Of a stretch of DNA of 64,000 nucleotides, positions 38,501-47,086 are shown one piece after another (the first letter of the stretch is position 1; every line of letters begins with the position of its first letter). Below the pieces are notes generated by a model, which did no database searches, was not told where the DNA came from, and was given only the letters and a program-made list of their open reading frames with translations. The translations under genes were made by a program, and so were the position numbers. Origin of the DNA: Agapanthus africanus (taxonomy: Eukaryota; Streptophyta; Magnoliopsida; Asparagales; Amaryllidaceae); the NCBI GenBank assembly GCA_030015575.1, contig JASDDO010000006.1, positions 207,147,632 through 207,211,631 of the forward strand. The letters run 5' to 3'.

Positions 38501-39244
38501 ATCACCCTCTCTAAAGAGATGTCTCCCAAGACTGATTTGGAAAGGGATCGCATGTCTATTATACCCTACGCTTCTGCGGTAGGCTCTATAATGTATGCGA
38601 TGTTATGTACCAGACCAGATGTAGCATACGCATTGAGCGTTGTAAGCCGGTATCAGTCGAACCCAGGGGAGAAACACTAGATAGCGGTAAAGAACATTCT
38701 CAAGTACCTGAGAAGGACTAAGGAGATGTTCTTGGTGTATGGCGGAAAAGACCACCAGCTCGAGGCCTTTGCTGACTCCAGCTTCCAGAGTGACAAGGAT
38801 GACTCCAAGTCCATGTCGGGTTATGTCTTTACCCTCAATGGAGGGGCGGTTTGCTGGAAGAGTTCCAAGTAGGAGACCGTTGCTGACTCAACTATGGAAG
38901 CGGAGTACATAGCTGCTTGCGATACCGCAAAGGAAGCTGTCTGGATGAAGAAGTTCCTCACGGAGCTTCAGGTGGTTCCTACCATTGTTGATCCAATACC
39001 GATGTATTGCGACAACAACGGCGCTATAGCTTTAGCGAAGGAACCCAGGTCCCATCAGAAGTCCAGGCACATTTTTAGGCGGTACCACCTGATCAGGGAG
39101 ATCGTAGATCGCCGGGAGATCGAGGTGAAAAGAGTAAATACGGAGAACAACACTGCAGATCCACTCACGAAGGCCCTACCCCAGACTCAGTTCGTGCGGC
39201 TGATCGAGATGATAGGTCTTCGATACGCCAGTACATGGCCTTAG
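35510..39244 (+). pseudogene. Element C gag-pol remnant
   Basis: This is the Copia polyprotein of C, open from about 35505 to the TAG at 38148-38150 (about 881 codons) and then broken. The family start ATG is GTG here. Gag lacks roughly 80 residues before the zinc knuckle (CX2CX4HX4C is still present). The protease DTGSGS and integrase HHCC and DD35E signatures survive. The frame stops inside reverse transcriptase, where H has Trp (GLKQASRSW), so YVDD lies beyond the stop. Further damage: a stop near 38308, a frameshift near 38360, Trp to stop near 38679 and Gln to stop near 38871. The RNase H end is readable again at 38894-39244. The frame ends in the family's shared ASTWP. Confidence 0.93.
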
Positions 39245-39258
39245 TGCAAGTGGGATAT
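39245..39258 (+). other. Polypurine tract of element C
   Basis: The sequence GTGCAAGTGGGATAT runs into the LTR start TGTTAG. It differs by one base from the tract of A and H (GGGATAT against GGGAGAT). Confidence 0.85.
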
Positions 39259-41444
39259 TGTTAGTGTATATGCCCTAGAGGCCATTACTGTATCATACTA
39301 GCTTGTATATTACTTAATGGAAGCTTGGGATATTCACAGTTGTATAGACAATCTTGCTCAAAATGGTAGTATGCTACTTGGTTTGTGTCTACTTCAATAT
39401 GTGCATGTGTTTCTTTTAGCATATCGCTTATATACATATTAGTAGAGCCCTTAGGATCTTTGCTTGATTACCAGCGTTGTGATGGCAGTCATACTCGTGG
39501 GGGCTGGGTAATCTATAAGCACATCCTTATACAGGTCCCTAGTCGTAGGACTATCGAGACAGGGCATCGATACTCCGGAGTAGACTAGCGTATGCGCTTC
39601 TCATCCCAGCGGGGGAGACGGTCTGTCCCACAGCCATCAGTACGTCGTACTTGAGATAGTATGCGGGTGCTCGTTAGGTTACGAGTACACTGGACAGGAC
39701 TCGTCGGGAACTGTTGGTTGGTATTATACCTATCGTCAGTTATCAGTTCCCAGGTGACATGAGTACAGCTTAGTCCGCTGACTTGACACTGTCACTTTGC
39801 CTCGAGTGTGTTCCCACTGTACTTAGATTACTACCCTACCACGGCTCAAAGGAGTCGTGCAAACAGGTAGTAGTTGGGTGCAGTCCCGAAGCACTTGGAG
39901 GCAGTGACGGTTAGACAGGATTCGTCTCTCCCGGTATTGGGGGTTGACATCGCGCTGTGTCTAGGAGAGCCATTACACAAGTAGTCCCTGGCCAGGGCAA
40001 GCGAGATATACTGGTAGGTTTCCAGTGTTATCTCAGGGTGTTCTGGGCTACACTCCGACATGACTTGTACCGCTATTAGGGGACTGACGTTCACCACCCC
40101 CTTAGGCCCGCCATGCGATGTATCAGACGAACAGACCGAACTGTACGGAGATTGTCACATACAGGCTCAGTAGGAGTTCGGATGGGTTTACCTTATCGGC
40201 CTTCTTATCGACATCTACCTGGGAACCGTTACATACAGCTAGTGCCGCTTACGGTCTGTAGTTAAACCCACTGCCAGCGTAGTGTCGAGTCTTTAGAGTC
40301 CCACACAGAGAATTTCCCTGCACTGAGCGAAACGTGTAGAGGCCGTATGGTTTTGCGGCAGGGCTGCGATCACTTACGTGCACTTGTGTGCGTATGTTGT
40401 TCGGGCAGGCAATACTACTGGGCTTTGGTTTAAGCCAGATCCTAGTATTGCACGAATGGATTTGTTTTGTCTTCTGTGCATTCGCATTCTACGGAATGCG
40501 GATGCGGGTGTGTATGCACAGTTTTGAGGAGCGATGAAGGAGGAGTTGCCTCCTTAGGGTTTTGGCAGTTGCTTCGGCCAAAACCGTTATGTGGCAGGTT
40601 CATTAGGGTTTTTGCAATTCATTTGGTCAAAACCATTATGAGCCGGAGACATTGTTGACAAATTCTTTTAGTGATAGTTTAGTGATGACTAATTGCATTG
40701 ACCATTTGACCATCATGACCTCTCTTGACTTTGTTGACCCGTTGACCGGAGTTGACCATTGACCTTCAAGAGTGGTCTACACTCTTCTTTGATTTTCTTT
40801 TTAATTTTTTATTATGATAATGGCCAATTCAATGTAGCATCAACTTTATCATGATAGGATTAGTAATGATGGTTTTGGTGTATTATTTGCAACCATGGTT
40901 CATTCTCTTTAGTTAATCTTTTTCATTATTCTCTTCTCATTCTCTCTCTTGAAGTGAGAAGAAAAGAAAAGCTCCATGGTTGCTAGAGTTTCTCCTTCAT
41001 CTTCCTCCTCTTGATAAACTCTTTTGATCTCATGTGTTGAGAGAAAAAGAATCCACATAGACAAACACTTCTATCTTTCTCTTCTACACAACCTAGGGCA
41101 TCTAGATTAGCGATCTCGTTGCCCTAGTTGCCTCGGCTCGAGGTGGAGCTCGGTGTACAACTCTCGGGTGGATCGTCTTCGACTCAAGGAGGCCGCGGAG
41201 GTGACCTAGATCCGGATCGTTCCTTAGAGCTTGGATGGACAAGCCGGACAGCGGAGAGAAGACCTGAAGGACCGGTTTCATGAGGTATATTTTCTACAGC
41301 ATAGTAGTTAAAGCCTCCACTTGTTTGCTAGTTTCTGGTTTAGCCAAGATCCGGCTTATAGTCAATGTTGCCTTGCGCCAAAATTATTGTTTTTCGCTGT
41401 TTCCGCCTCCCCGTAAGAACTGGGGTGAGCAACGTAGACTTACA
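39259..41444 (+). repeat. Element C 3' LTR (intact)
   Basis: This complete 2186-bp LTR runs from TGTTAGTG to CTTACA and is followed by the CGTTC duplicate. The structured core is at 39830-40035 with the palindrome at 39986-39997. The last 800 bases resemble ordinary plant LTR U5 sequence with TC-rich stretches. Confidence 0.95.
39830..40035 (+). other. Structured RNA core in LTR C
   Basis: Helix 1 (39830-39871) pairs ACTACC with GGTAGT around a CACGGCTC/GAGTCGTG hairpin. A CTCCC/GGGGG hairpin with loop GGTATT follows. Next come the palindrome CCCTGGCCAGGG (39986-39997) and GAGAT...ACTGG/CCAGT...ATCTC (40003-40035). Equivalent helices with changed but still pairing bases occur in LTRs A, B, E, F and H. 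This is direct sequence evidence for structure; the role is unknown. Confidence 0.6.
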
Positions 41445-42110
41445 CGTTCTTCCTCCAGCAGGGTTCGGACGTGACAATAGCAAACGAAGCGAAGGCCAAA
41501 TTCCTAGCTTCATGGTCTTGACGGTAACTCATATAAAGCCTGAAAGACAACTGGAGATCGCCTCACACCAGTGCGGAATGGTCACCACTTCGACGTTCGT
41601 CTCGACACAACAGACACAACATCATCAAACAAATGGAGTAACGTCAAAATCCCAGCTCCACCTCGGCATTCGTCTCGATACAGCAGACGAGATGTCACCC
41701 CAGCGTTCTTCCTCCAGCAGGGTTCGGACGTGACAAAAGCAAATGAAGCGAAGGCCAAATTCATAGCTTCATGGTCTTGACGGTAACTCTTATAAAGCCT
41801 GAAAGACAATCGGAGATCATCTCGCACCAGTACGGAATGATCACCACTTCGACGTTTGTCTCGATACAGCAGACGAGATGTCACCCCAGCGTTCTTCCTC
41901 CAGCAGGGTTCAGACGCGACAATCAAACAAACGGAGCCACGGCAAAATCCCTAGTTCCCACTGCGAAATTCGTCTCGATACAGCAGACGCGATGCCAGCA
42001 AACGAAGCAAAGTCCAAATTCCTAGCTTCATGGTCTTGACGGCAACTCACATAAAACCTGAAAGACTATCGGAGATCATCCCACAGCAGCGCGGAGTGGT
42101 TATGACTCAT
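41445..42110. repeat. Block K tandem repeats
   Basis: Units beginning CGTTCTTCCTCCAGCAGGGT start at 41445, 41704 and 41890, spaced 259 and 186 bp; the second unit lacks about 73 bp. A third, more diverged copy runs to about 42110. The recurring text includes TTCATGGTCTTGACGG and TATAAAGCCTGAAAGACAA. The array continues to the left at 1-128, across element C. Arrays like this are common near the 3' ends of large plant Gypsy elements, but no neighbouring pol gene supports that here. Confidence 0.88.
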
Positions 42111-43015
42111 CGGGGCTCTCCAAAGTGAGCCTAACCTCAAGTAAAAAGCGTCATGGCAAATTCCTAACGCTTACTCTTCCAACGGTCAAACTGCCAAGGA
42201 GGATTGCTTGAAGACGTCTTGTCCAGCCCCCGAAGGGATCAGAGACACGACAGTCGCAGGGCTACTCGAACAGCACGATTGCCTATCGAGGAATATATCA
42301 GCTGATGCGACGGTACGACGACCAAAACCCTAAGTACCACAGACCCTAACGGACTTCTGTCGTAAAGAGCAGAGGTTAACTGTGACGTTAGGATATTCTT
42401 GCGAGAAATGCTCAGTTCGTCTCGACTTGTGAAGAAATTGATGTCTTTGCGAGAACTTCTCGATGCGGCTCGACTCGTAAGATAAAGCCTTAGGCAGTAA
42501 GGATTAAAAAACTTGTTCCCTAAGCACTGGGACCCTGCAAGTTGGCCCAAAACGGTCTCTTGCATACTATCCACGGGTCTCACTCTCCAAACTCGAATCT
42601 CGACAAGGAGGGAAACAACCGCTTATGAGTCCTCTCGACTAGTAAGAGGGAAAATTCTTTTATGAGATCCTTACGACTTATAAGAGAAAACACACTTAGG
42701 AATCCTCACGATTCCTAAGGAGAAAATACACCTACGAGGTCCTCTCGACTCGTAGGGAGAAAAGTCTTTATGAGACCCTCACGGCTCATGAAGTTGAAAA
42801 GCCTTAGGTAGCAGACCTGAACCTGCTTCCTAAGCCATCACTACTCCCCAAGATGTTCAAGACAGAATGTTCTATATCGCTTACAGGCTATGCTTATTTA
42901 AAGAACGTGCCAGTAACAAAGCAAAAATACAAGGAAAGAGGCAAAAGAATTGTCATTCATACTTGGAAAGTTTTTACATCAATAAAGGCAATAAACAAAG
43001 ATATTATCCAAATGA
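42111..43015. other. Block K, non-coding stretch with hairpin array
   Basis: No protein family is recognised. Within it, 42445-42793 holds at least six consecutive hairpins, separated by purine-rich spacers and annotated separately. The remainder (42111-42440 and 42800-43015) shows nothing I can name. Confidence 0.6.
42445..42793. repeat. Array of hairpins with covarying arms
   Basis: Successive hairpins: 42445-42481 (CTTTGCGAG with CTCGTAAG), 42622-42646 (CTTATGAG with CTAGTAAG), 42660-42683 (TTATGAG with CTTATAA), 42695-42719 (CTTAGGAATC with GATTCCTAAG), 42731-42756 (CCTACGAG with CTCGTAGG) and 42766-42793 (CTTTATGAG with CTCATGAAG). The loops share a CCTC-CG type sequence. The arms differ between units but remain complementary within each unit. 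Confidence 0.85.
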
Positions 43016-43522
43016 TTACAATGGCAAAACCTCAAATCTAGGACATGGATTGAGGAACTCAAAAGTAACCTTGTCCAAGACTTTCCAAGCCTGGCGAACC
43101 ATCCTAGTGTGCTTCCTTTCGCGAGCACGAGCGTCGGGATCCCCACTGATGTCTTCCTCCCTCCGATAGGCAGCAAGTATTGCAGACTGTTGAAAATCTT
43201 GGTGCAGAAGATCGATAAGGTTATCTCGCCTCCTCTTTGAGATTAGGCTCATCAGATACACCGAGTGCACCTTATCCTCGGCAGCATCCAATGCCCCAAG
43301 TGGCACACCAGTACAGAATAGAGGAAGCACTTCCCAAATTGCTCCCACAATAAGCTTCAGGAGAGGGGAGCGCCGAGGAAGCAGTTGGCCGTTGTATGCA
43401 TCGAAGAGGCTCATGATTTCGGCACACTCGGCGTTGGTAAATTCTCGGTTCTGAGAACGGCCGAGTCGGCGGATGTCCCCGTAAAAAATGATCTCGTCAA
43501 GGTCGTACATGTGGGCGTCCAT
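43016..43522 (-). CDS. Hypothetical 168-residue protein in block K
   Basis: This is an open frame starting ATGGACGCCCAC and ending at the stop at 43016, with an in-frame stop seven codons upstream of the start. The product is predicted soluble and helix-rich with charged patches (SLISKRRRDNL, ARARERKHTRM). I see no signal peptide, membrane segment or catalytic motif, and I do not recognise the family. On the minus strand it lies just upstream of the hairpin array and tandem repeats, so it could be an accessory frame of the unidentified element forming block K. It could also be a chance frame. At 168 codons it is much longer than the other frames of this block, and that is the only argument that it is real. 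Confidence 0.35.
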   Translation of the reverse strand: MDAHMYDLDEIIFYGDIRRLGRSQNREFTNAECAEIMSLFDAYNGQLLPRRSPLLKLIVGAIWEVLPLFCTGVPLGALDAAEDKVHSVYLMSLISKRRRDNLIDLLHQDFQQSAILAAYRREEDISGDPDARARERKHTRMVRQAWKVLDKVTFEFLNPCPRFEVLPL

Positions 43523-44274
43523 TACTTCCGTAAAAGAAACTTAACAAAATTAGCAGACGACCTGATTAAGCAAGACACTATAATTCATTAAAAAAAATAG
43601 AACGTCATCTCTAACCACCAGGATCTATGAAAAACTTTTAAGAGTTCTTCTATATGATTTGGAAGGAGCAAAGCTCCATTGGTGAATCAAGAATATACAA
43701 GAAAAAAAATCTTTCAGAGAGCAGAACTTTATTAATGGAACTCTAATAGGGTTCCCTTTAGTTCTCTTTAGATCCCTTTAGAGCAAAGCTCTGCTAAGTG
43801 AAACCCTAAATGGGTTTTCTTTAGATCAGGGATCTATTGAGAGCAAGGCTCTTAAAATTGATTTAATTTAATCCAAACTAATTTTTACCTAAAATTCTCT
43901 AGAGTTTGAACTTTTGAAAGTGCTTAAACAAAAGAGCAGGGCTCTGAACAAAATTCTTATGAAGAGATGAAAATCATCTGTTGAGGACCAAAGGTCCTAT
44001 TTATAGGCATCAAATGCCCTTTCAACTTCCAAGAGTTGCCGCGACGGTTGGAATTCTGCCACCGCTGCGCTTACGTTTGGGGGCCACGTAAGCGCAACGG
44101 TGGGGGGGCATTTGTTTACCCCAATCAGAGCAATGTTCTGTTCAAATTCCAAGGCGGGAAACGAAGCAACGCTTCTGTTTCCCCCAATCAGAGCAAATCT
44201 CTGTTTTAAAAATTAAAGTGAAAATTAAAATTAAAATAAATAAAGCAACGTTTCAGATTCCCTGCACTGCGCGC

Positions 44275-44535
44275 AAAGCGCCACGTGTCAAAATCAGACA
44301 CGCCAGCGCAGGGAGTGCAGTGCCCAAGGCAGCGCGCTCAATCAGAGCAAGGCTCTATGAAAGAAGCAACGCTTCAGCTGACTTGCGCTCTGCACTGTGC
44401 GACACGTGTCAGCGCAATTGCGCTGCGCTGTGCGACACGTGGCAGCGCAGTTGCGCCAGCGCAGCTGCGCTCTGCGCTGCGCGACACGTGGCAGCGCAGT
44501 TGCGCTGCGCTTTGCGCTGCGCGACACGTGTCAAG
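44275..44535. promoter_or_regulatory. G-box cluster upstream of a TATA box
   Basis: ACGTG-core motifs of the form (A/C)CACGTG(T/G)C recur near 44283, 44403, 44435, 44483 and 44523, within GCGCA-rich repeats. G-boxes bind plant bZIP and bHLH factors. They lie 190-440 bases upstream of a good TATA box at 44718. A promoter role, perhaps in an LTR U3, is inference. Confidence 0.5.
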
Positions 44536-44717
44536 AGCAGGTGCGCTCGCGCCAAACAGAATTAAAATTCTGAAAGATCTTTCTCAATCTTGTTAAAAAC
44601 AAGAAGATTGCCTTCTGTAAAACAGAAGCTCTTGGATCAAAGATCCAACGATGGGGAAAATTCCCCAAATCACTCAGAGAATGATCTCTTTAACAAATTT
44701 AACAAACTAATGGGCAC

Positions 44718-44726
44718 TATATAAAG
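44718..44726 (+). promoter_or_regulatory. TATA box
   Basis: TATATAAAG is followed about 25-30 bases later by ACACATAGAGATC, a plausible start region, and then a purine-rich leader. No coding frame follows on the plus strand within block K, so the transcript would be non-coding or belong to a lost element. Confidence 0.45.
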
Positions 44727-45059
44727 GCCCCCAGACCCCAACACATAGAGATCAACACAGAGAGAAAAAGAGAGAACTCCTTTAAAAAGAAAATTTTGAG
44801 AAGAGCTCAAAAAAAGAAAAGGTAAAAACCTTGAATAAAAGAAGATTTTTTTCTAAAAAGATCATTGATCTAAGAACAAGATCAAAGATCTTCAATAAAA
44901 ATATAATAATAATAAAAGCATGGCCTTTTGATGAACCACTGGTTCTTTGAAAACAAGAAAATTTGTTTTCTTTGATCTAAAATTGATCAAAATAATAAAA
45001 CAGTGCCCTGCACTTGCAAAATCTACACTGTTGCGCTCTCGGGTTGGCGCAAGCCACTA

Positions 45060-45285
45060 GAGAGCGCCACGTGTCAGCCCCAAAATGATCTGCGCTATGC
45101 GCTTCTAAAAACAGAGCACTGCTCTCATGAATTGGCGCAACTCATCAGAGCGTGCCACGTGTCAGCAGCGCAACGGCGCAGCGCACTGCACTTGCGCTCT
45201 CCTGAGCGTGACACGTGTCATGGACTTGCGTCTTGCGCTCCTCAATTGGCGCAAAGCACCTGACAAGCCACGTGGCACTTTGTCA
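45060..45285. promoter_or_regulatory. Second G-box cluster, downstream of the TATA box
   Basis: CCACGTGTC or ACACGTGTC type motifs lie near 45068, 45155, 45210 and 45270, again embedded in GCGCA-rich repeats. The arrangement mirrors the upstream cluster, so the TATA box sits between two clusters. Confidence 0.45.
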
Positions 45286-45571
45286 GACTAATTAATGCAG
45301 CGCATTGTTAAAGGGCAGAGCCCAATTAAAAGGCCCAATGGACCAAAACAAATGCTCTGCATTATAAAAAGGGGACAGAGCCCAACTTAAAAGTCCTAAT
45401 AGGCCGGAATAAAATGCAGTGCAGGGGCAGAGCCCTAATAAAGGCCTACTAGGCTAAATATAAATTAAAACATTGAACATATTCAACTGGACTTAGCCCA
45501 ATCATGACCGTAAGTCCTCAAATTAAATTGACTGAGCACGTCTTCTCTTTTAAATCAATTTACACCTGGTT

Positions 45572-46260
45572 CAAGGGTACATCTCCGAACTCCTCTGACA
45601 CCTATCGTTGTAATCCTTCAACGACGTCAGAGAGGTGACGGGTCCCGACGGCCATACATGCTATGGACCACCACGTCCCTAAACTGGAACATGGACCACC
45701 ACGTCCCTAAACTGGAACATGGACCACCATGTCCATAAACTGGCAATGGACCACCATGTCCCTAAACTGGAACACGGACCACTACGTCCCTAAACTGGAA
45801 CAATAGAGCCCCTAAATGCTCTTTTGTCGGATCTAAACGATCCCGTTTGAGTCGATCTTAGCCTCAAATATGGCTAACGTATCCTTAAACCCTTAAACAG
45901 ACTTTAGTCCCAAATTGGACTACAAGTCTCCCAACCAACTTTGATCCAAGGGTACATCTCCGAACTTCTCTGACACCTGTCGTTGTAATCCTTCAACGAC
46001 GTCAGAGAGGTGACGGGTCCCGACGGCCATACATTAAATGGACCACCATGTCCCTAAACTGGCAATGGACCGAAATGTCCTTAAACTACCTATGGACCAC
46101 TATGTCCCTAAACTGGAGCAATAGAGCCTCCAAATGCTCTTTTGTCGGATCCAAACGATCCCGTTAAGTTGATCTTAGTCTCAAATCGGCCTAATGTATC
46201 CTTAACGAACGTTTAAGTTGATCTTAGCCTCAATTTGGCTAACGTATCCTTAAACTAAAA
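45572..46260. repeat. 375-bp duplication with an internal minisatellite
   Basis: CAAGGGTACATCTCCGAACT starts at 45572 and at 45947. Each copy carries a hairpin with arms CTCTGAC and GTCAGAG around CGTTG and CAACG. It is followed by units of about 28 bp: five at 45663-45803 and three degenerate ones from about 46038. A typical unit reads ATGGACCACCATGTCC. Within units GGAC pairs with GTCC. Confidence 0.88.
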
Positions 46261-46675
46261 CACCAAACCCAAATCTAAGTAAATACGGATTTGGACTAAT
46301 CCACGTCCTACGGGCGACGGCATAACTTAGTCTCCGAATACAATCCACGGGCATCCACAAACAAAACAAACACACACGACACAAAGTGAAATTCTGGAGA
46401 AGGAGAAAGTTGTTACCGCGATGCGGTAGCGTAATTAACTGCAGGGGTTTGCGCCGGCAGGGAAGAGCGTCCCCACAATCAAAAAACCCTCAAACGAGGG
46501 GGAATCTGACGAAGTCTGCTACATCGGCCGCATCCGTCTAAACCTCCGATACACGGTGCCATAAATCAACTTGGCATCTTCGGAGAGGTAGACGGATAAA
46601 ACCTTATAGCATCTGCCCCGAATCTCAGGCAAGACGTTTATCGCATCTCCGCCGCGCCATTCGGAGGGGAACAGT
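46261..46675. other. Right end of block K
   Basis: No gene is seen. It holds two notable foldbacks: TACCGC-GAT-GCGGTA at 46414-46428, and a long stem at 46532-46597 whose outer arms are ATCCGTCTA and TAGACGGAT and inner arms CCTCCGA/TCGGAG and GTGCCA/TGGCA. The block ends where LTR-like sequence G appears to begin. Confidence 0.55.
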
Positions 46676-47086
46676 TGTTGATATAGTGGATGGTGGCAAT
46701 ATAAGACTCACACCATTTATAAATATATGGATATTATTTTTTGGAAAAGAAAAATGGAAATGGAAATTGTTGTCAAGATTTAATATTTTATTCTTGCATT
46801 AACTCTTTGGTTTAACCATGATTTAATTTCTAAGGCCATTTTTTATCCAAACTAAATATCTAGATATTTTATAACTATGGTTAAGAATGAGAAAGAGAAT
46901 ATATATATATATTTTCATTTCTCATTTTTATTCATATGCTTATCATTATCTTGAGCTCTTCACAACCCATCATCTTCTTCCTCCTTTCTCTCTTGCTCTC
47001 TAGTTTTCTCTTATGAGCAAAAGAGTCATCAAGTTAGGGTTTTGAAGTGAGAAAACAAACCACATCACCATTCTACACTAGTCTTG
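46676..47086 (+). repeat. LTR-like fragment G, left part
   Basis: It begins TGTTGATATAG, with a typical plant LTR opening (ACTCACACCATTTATAAATA), and has TC-rich U5-like sequence near 46970. Element D interrupts it. The left edge is a guess from the TG start; the right edge is fixed by the TCTTG duplication of D at 47082-47086. Confidence 0.4.

Larger units (their letters stand above)
129..41444 (+). mobile_element. Element C: Copia LTR retrotransposon, nested host
   Basis: This is a plus-strand Ty1/Copia element bounded by CGTTC duplications at 124-128 and 41445-41449. Its 5' LTR (129-1527 plus 21452-22236) is split by element B. The leader starts at 22237 and carries insert J, the gag start is split by element H, and the gag-pol remnant runs from 35510 to 39244. 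A polypurine tract and the 3' LTR (39259-41444) follow. With the nested elements removed it would be about 10 kb. The two LTRs differ at roughly 60 of 2185 positions by eye (about 2.8%), making C the oldest of the complete Copia copies here. It is defective in coding. Confidence 0.93.
43600..45440. repeat. Micro-hairpin-rich region of block K
   Basis: I count about 19 perfect inverted repeats with stems of at least 5 bp and exactly 3-nt loops, where chance predicts about two in this length. Examples: 43665-43677 (GGAGC AAA GCTCC), 43780-43792, 43965-43979, 43984-43998, 44344-44356, 44589-44603, 44612-44628, 44632-44648, 44878-44892 and 45113-45125. AAA is the commonest loop. No coding gene is seen. 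Confidence 0.8.

Noticed and set aside
42111..42445. CRISPR-like regular spacing in the repeats of block K
   Set aside because: The context is a plant nuclear genome, units are long or hairpin-variable, there are no uniform short repeats with unique spacers and no cas genes.
44218..44565. A 115-codon plus-strand frame and an overlapping 103-codon frame rich in Ala, Arg and Cys
   Set aside because: They are translations of the GCGCA/ACACGTG repeats in two frames and are low complexity; no start context or homology is evident.
43600..46675. Idea that block K is an integrated plant pararetrovirus, suggested by the TATA box, leader and upstream repeats
   Set aside because: No movement protein, coat protein zinc finger, protease or reverse transcriptase wording was found on either strand, and the frame at 43016-43522 does not resemble those families.
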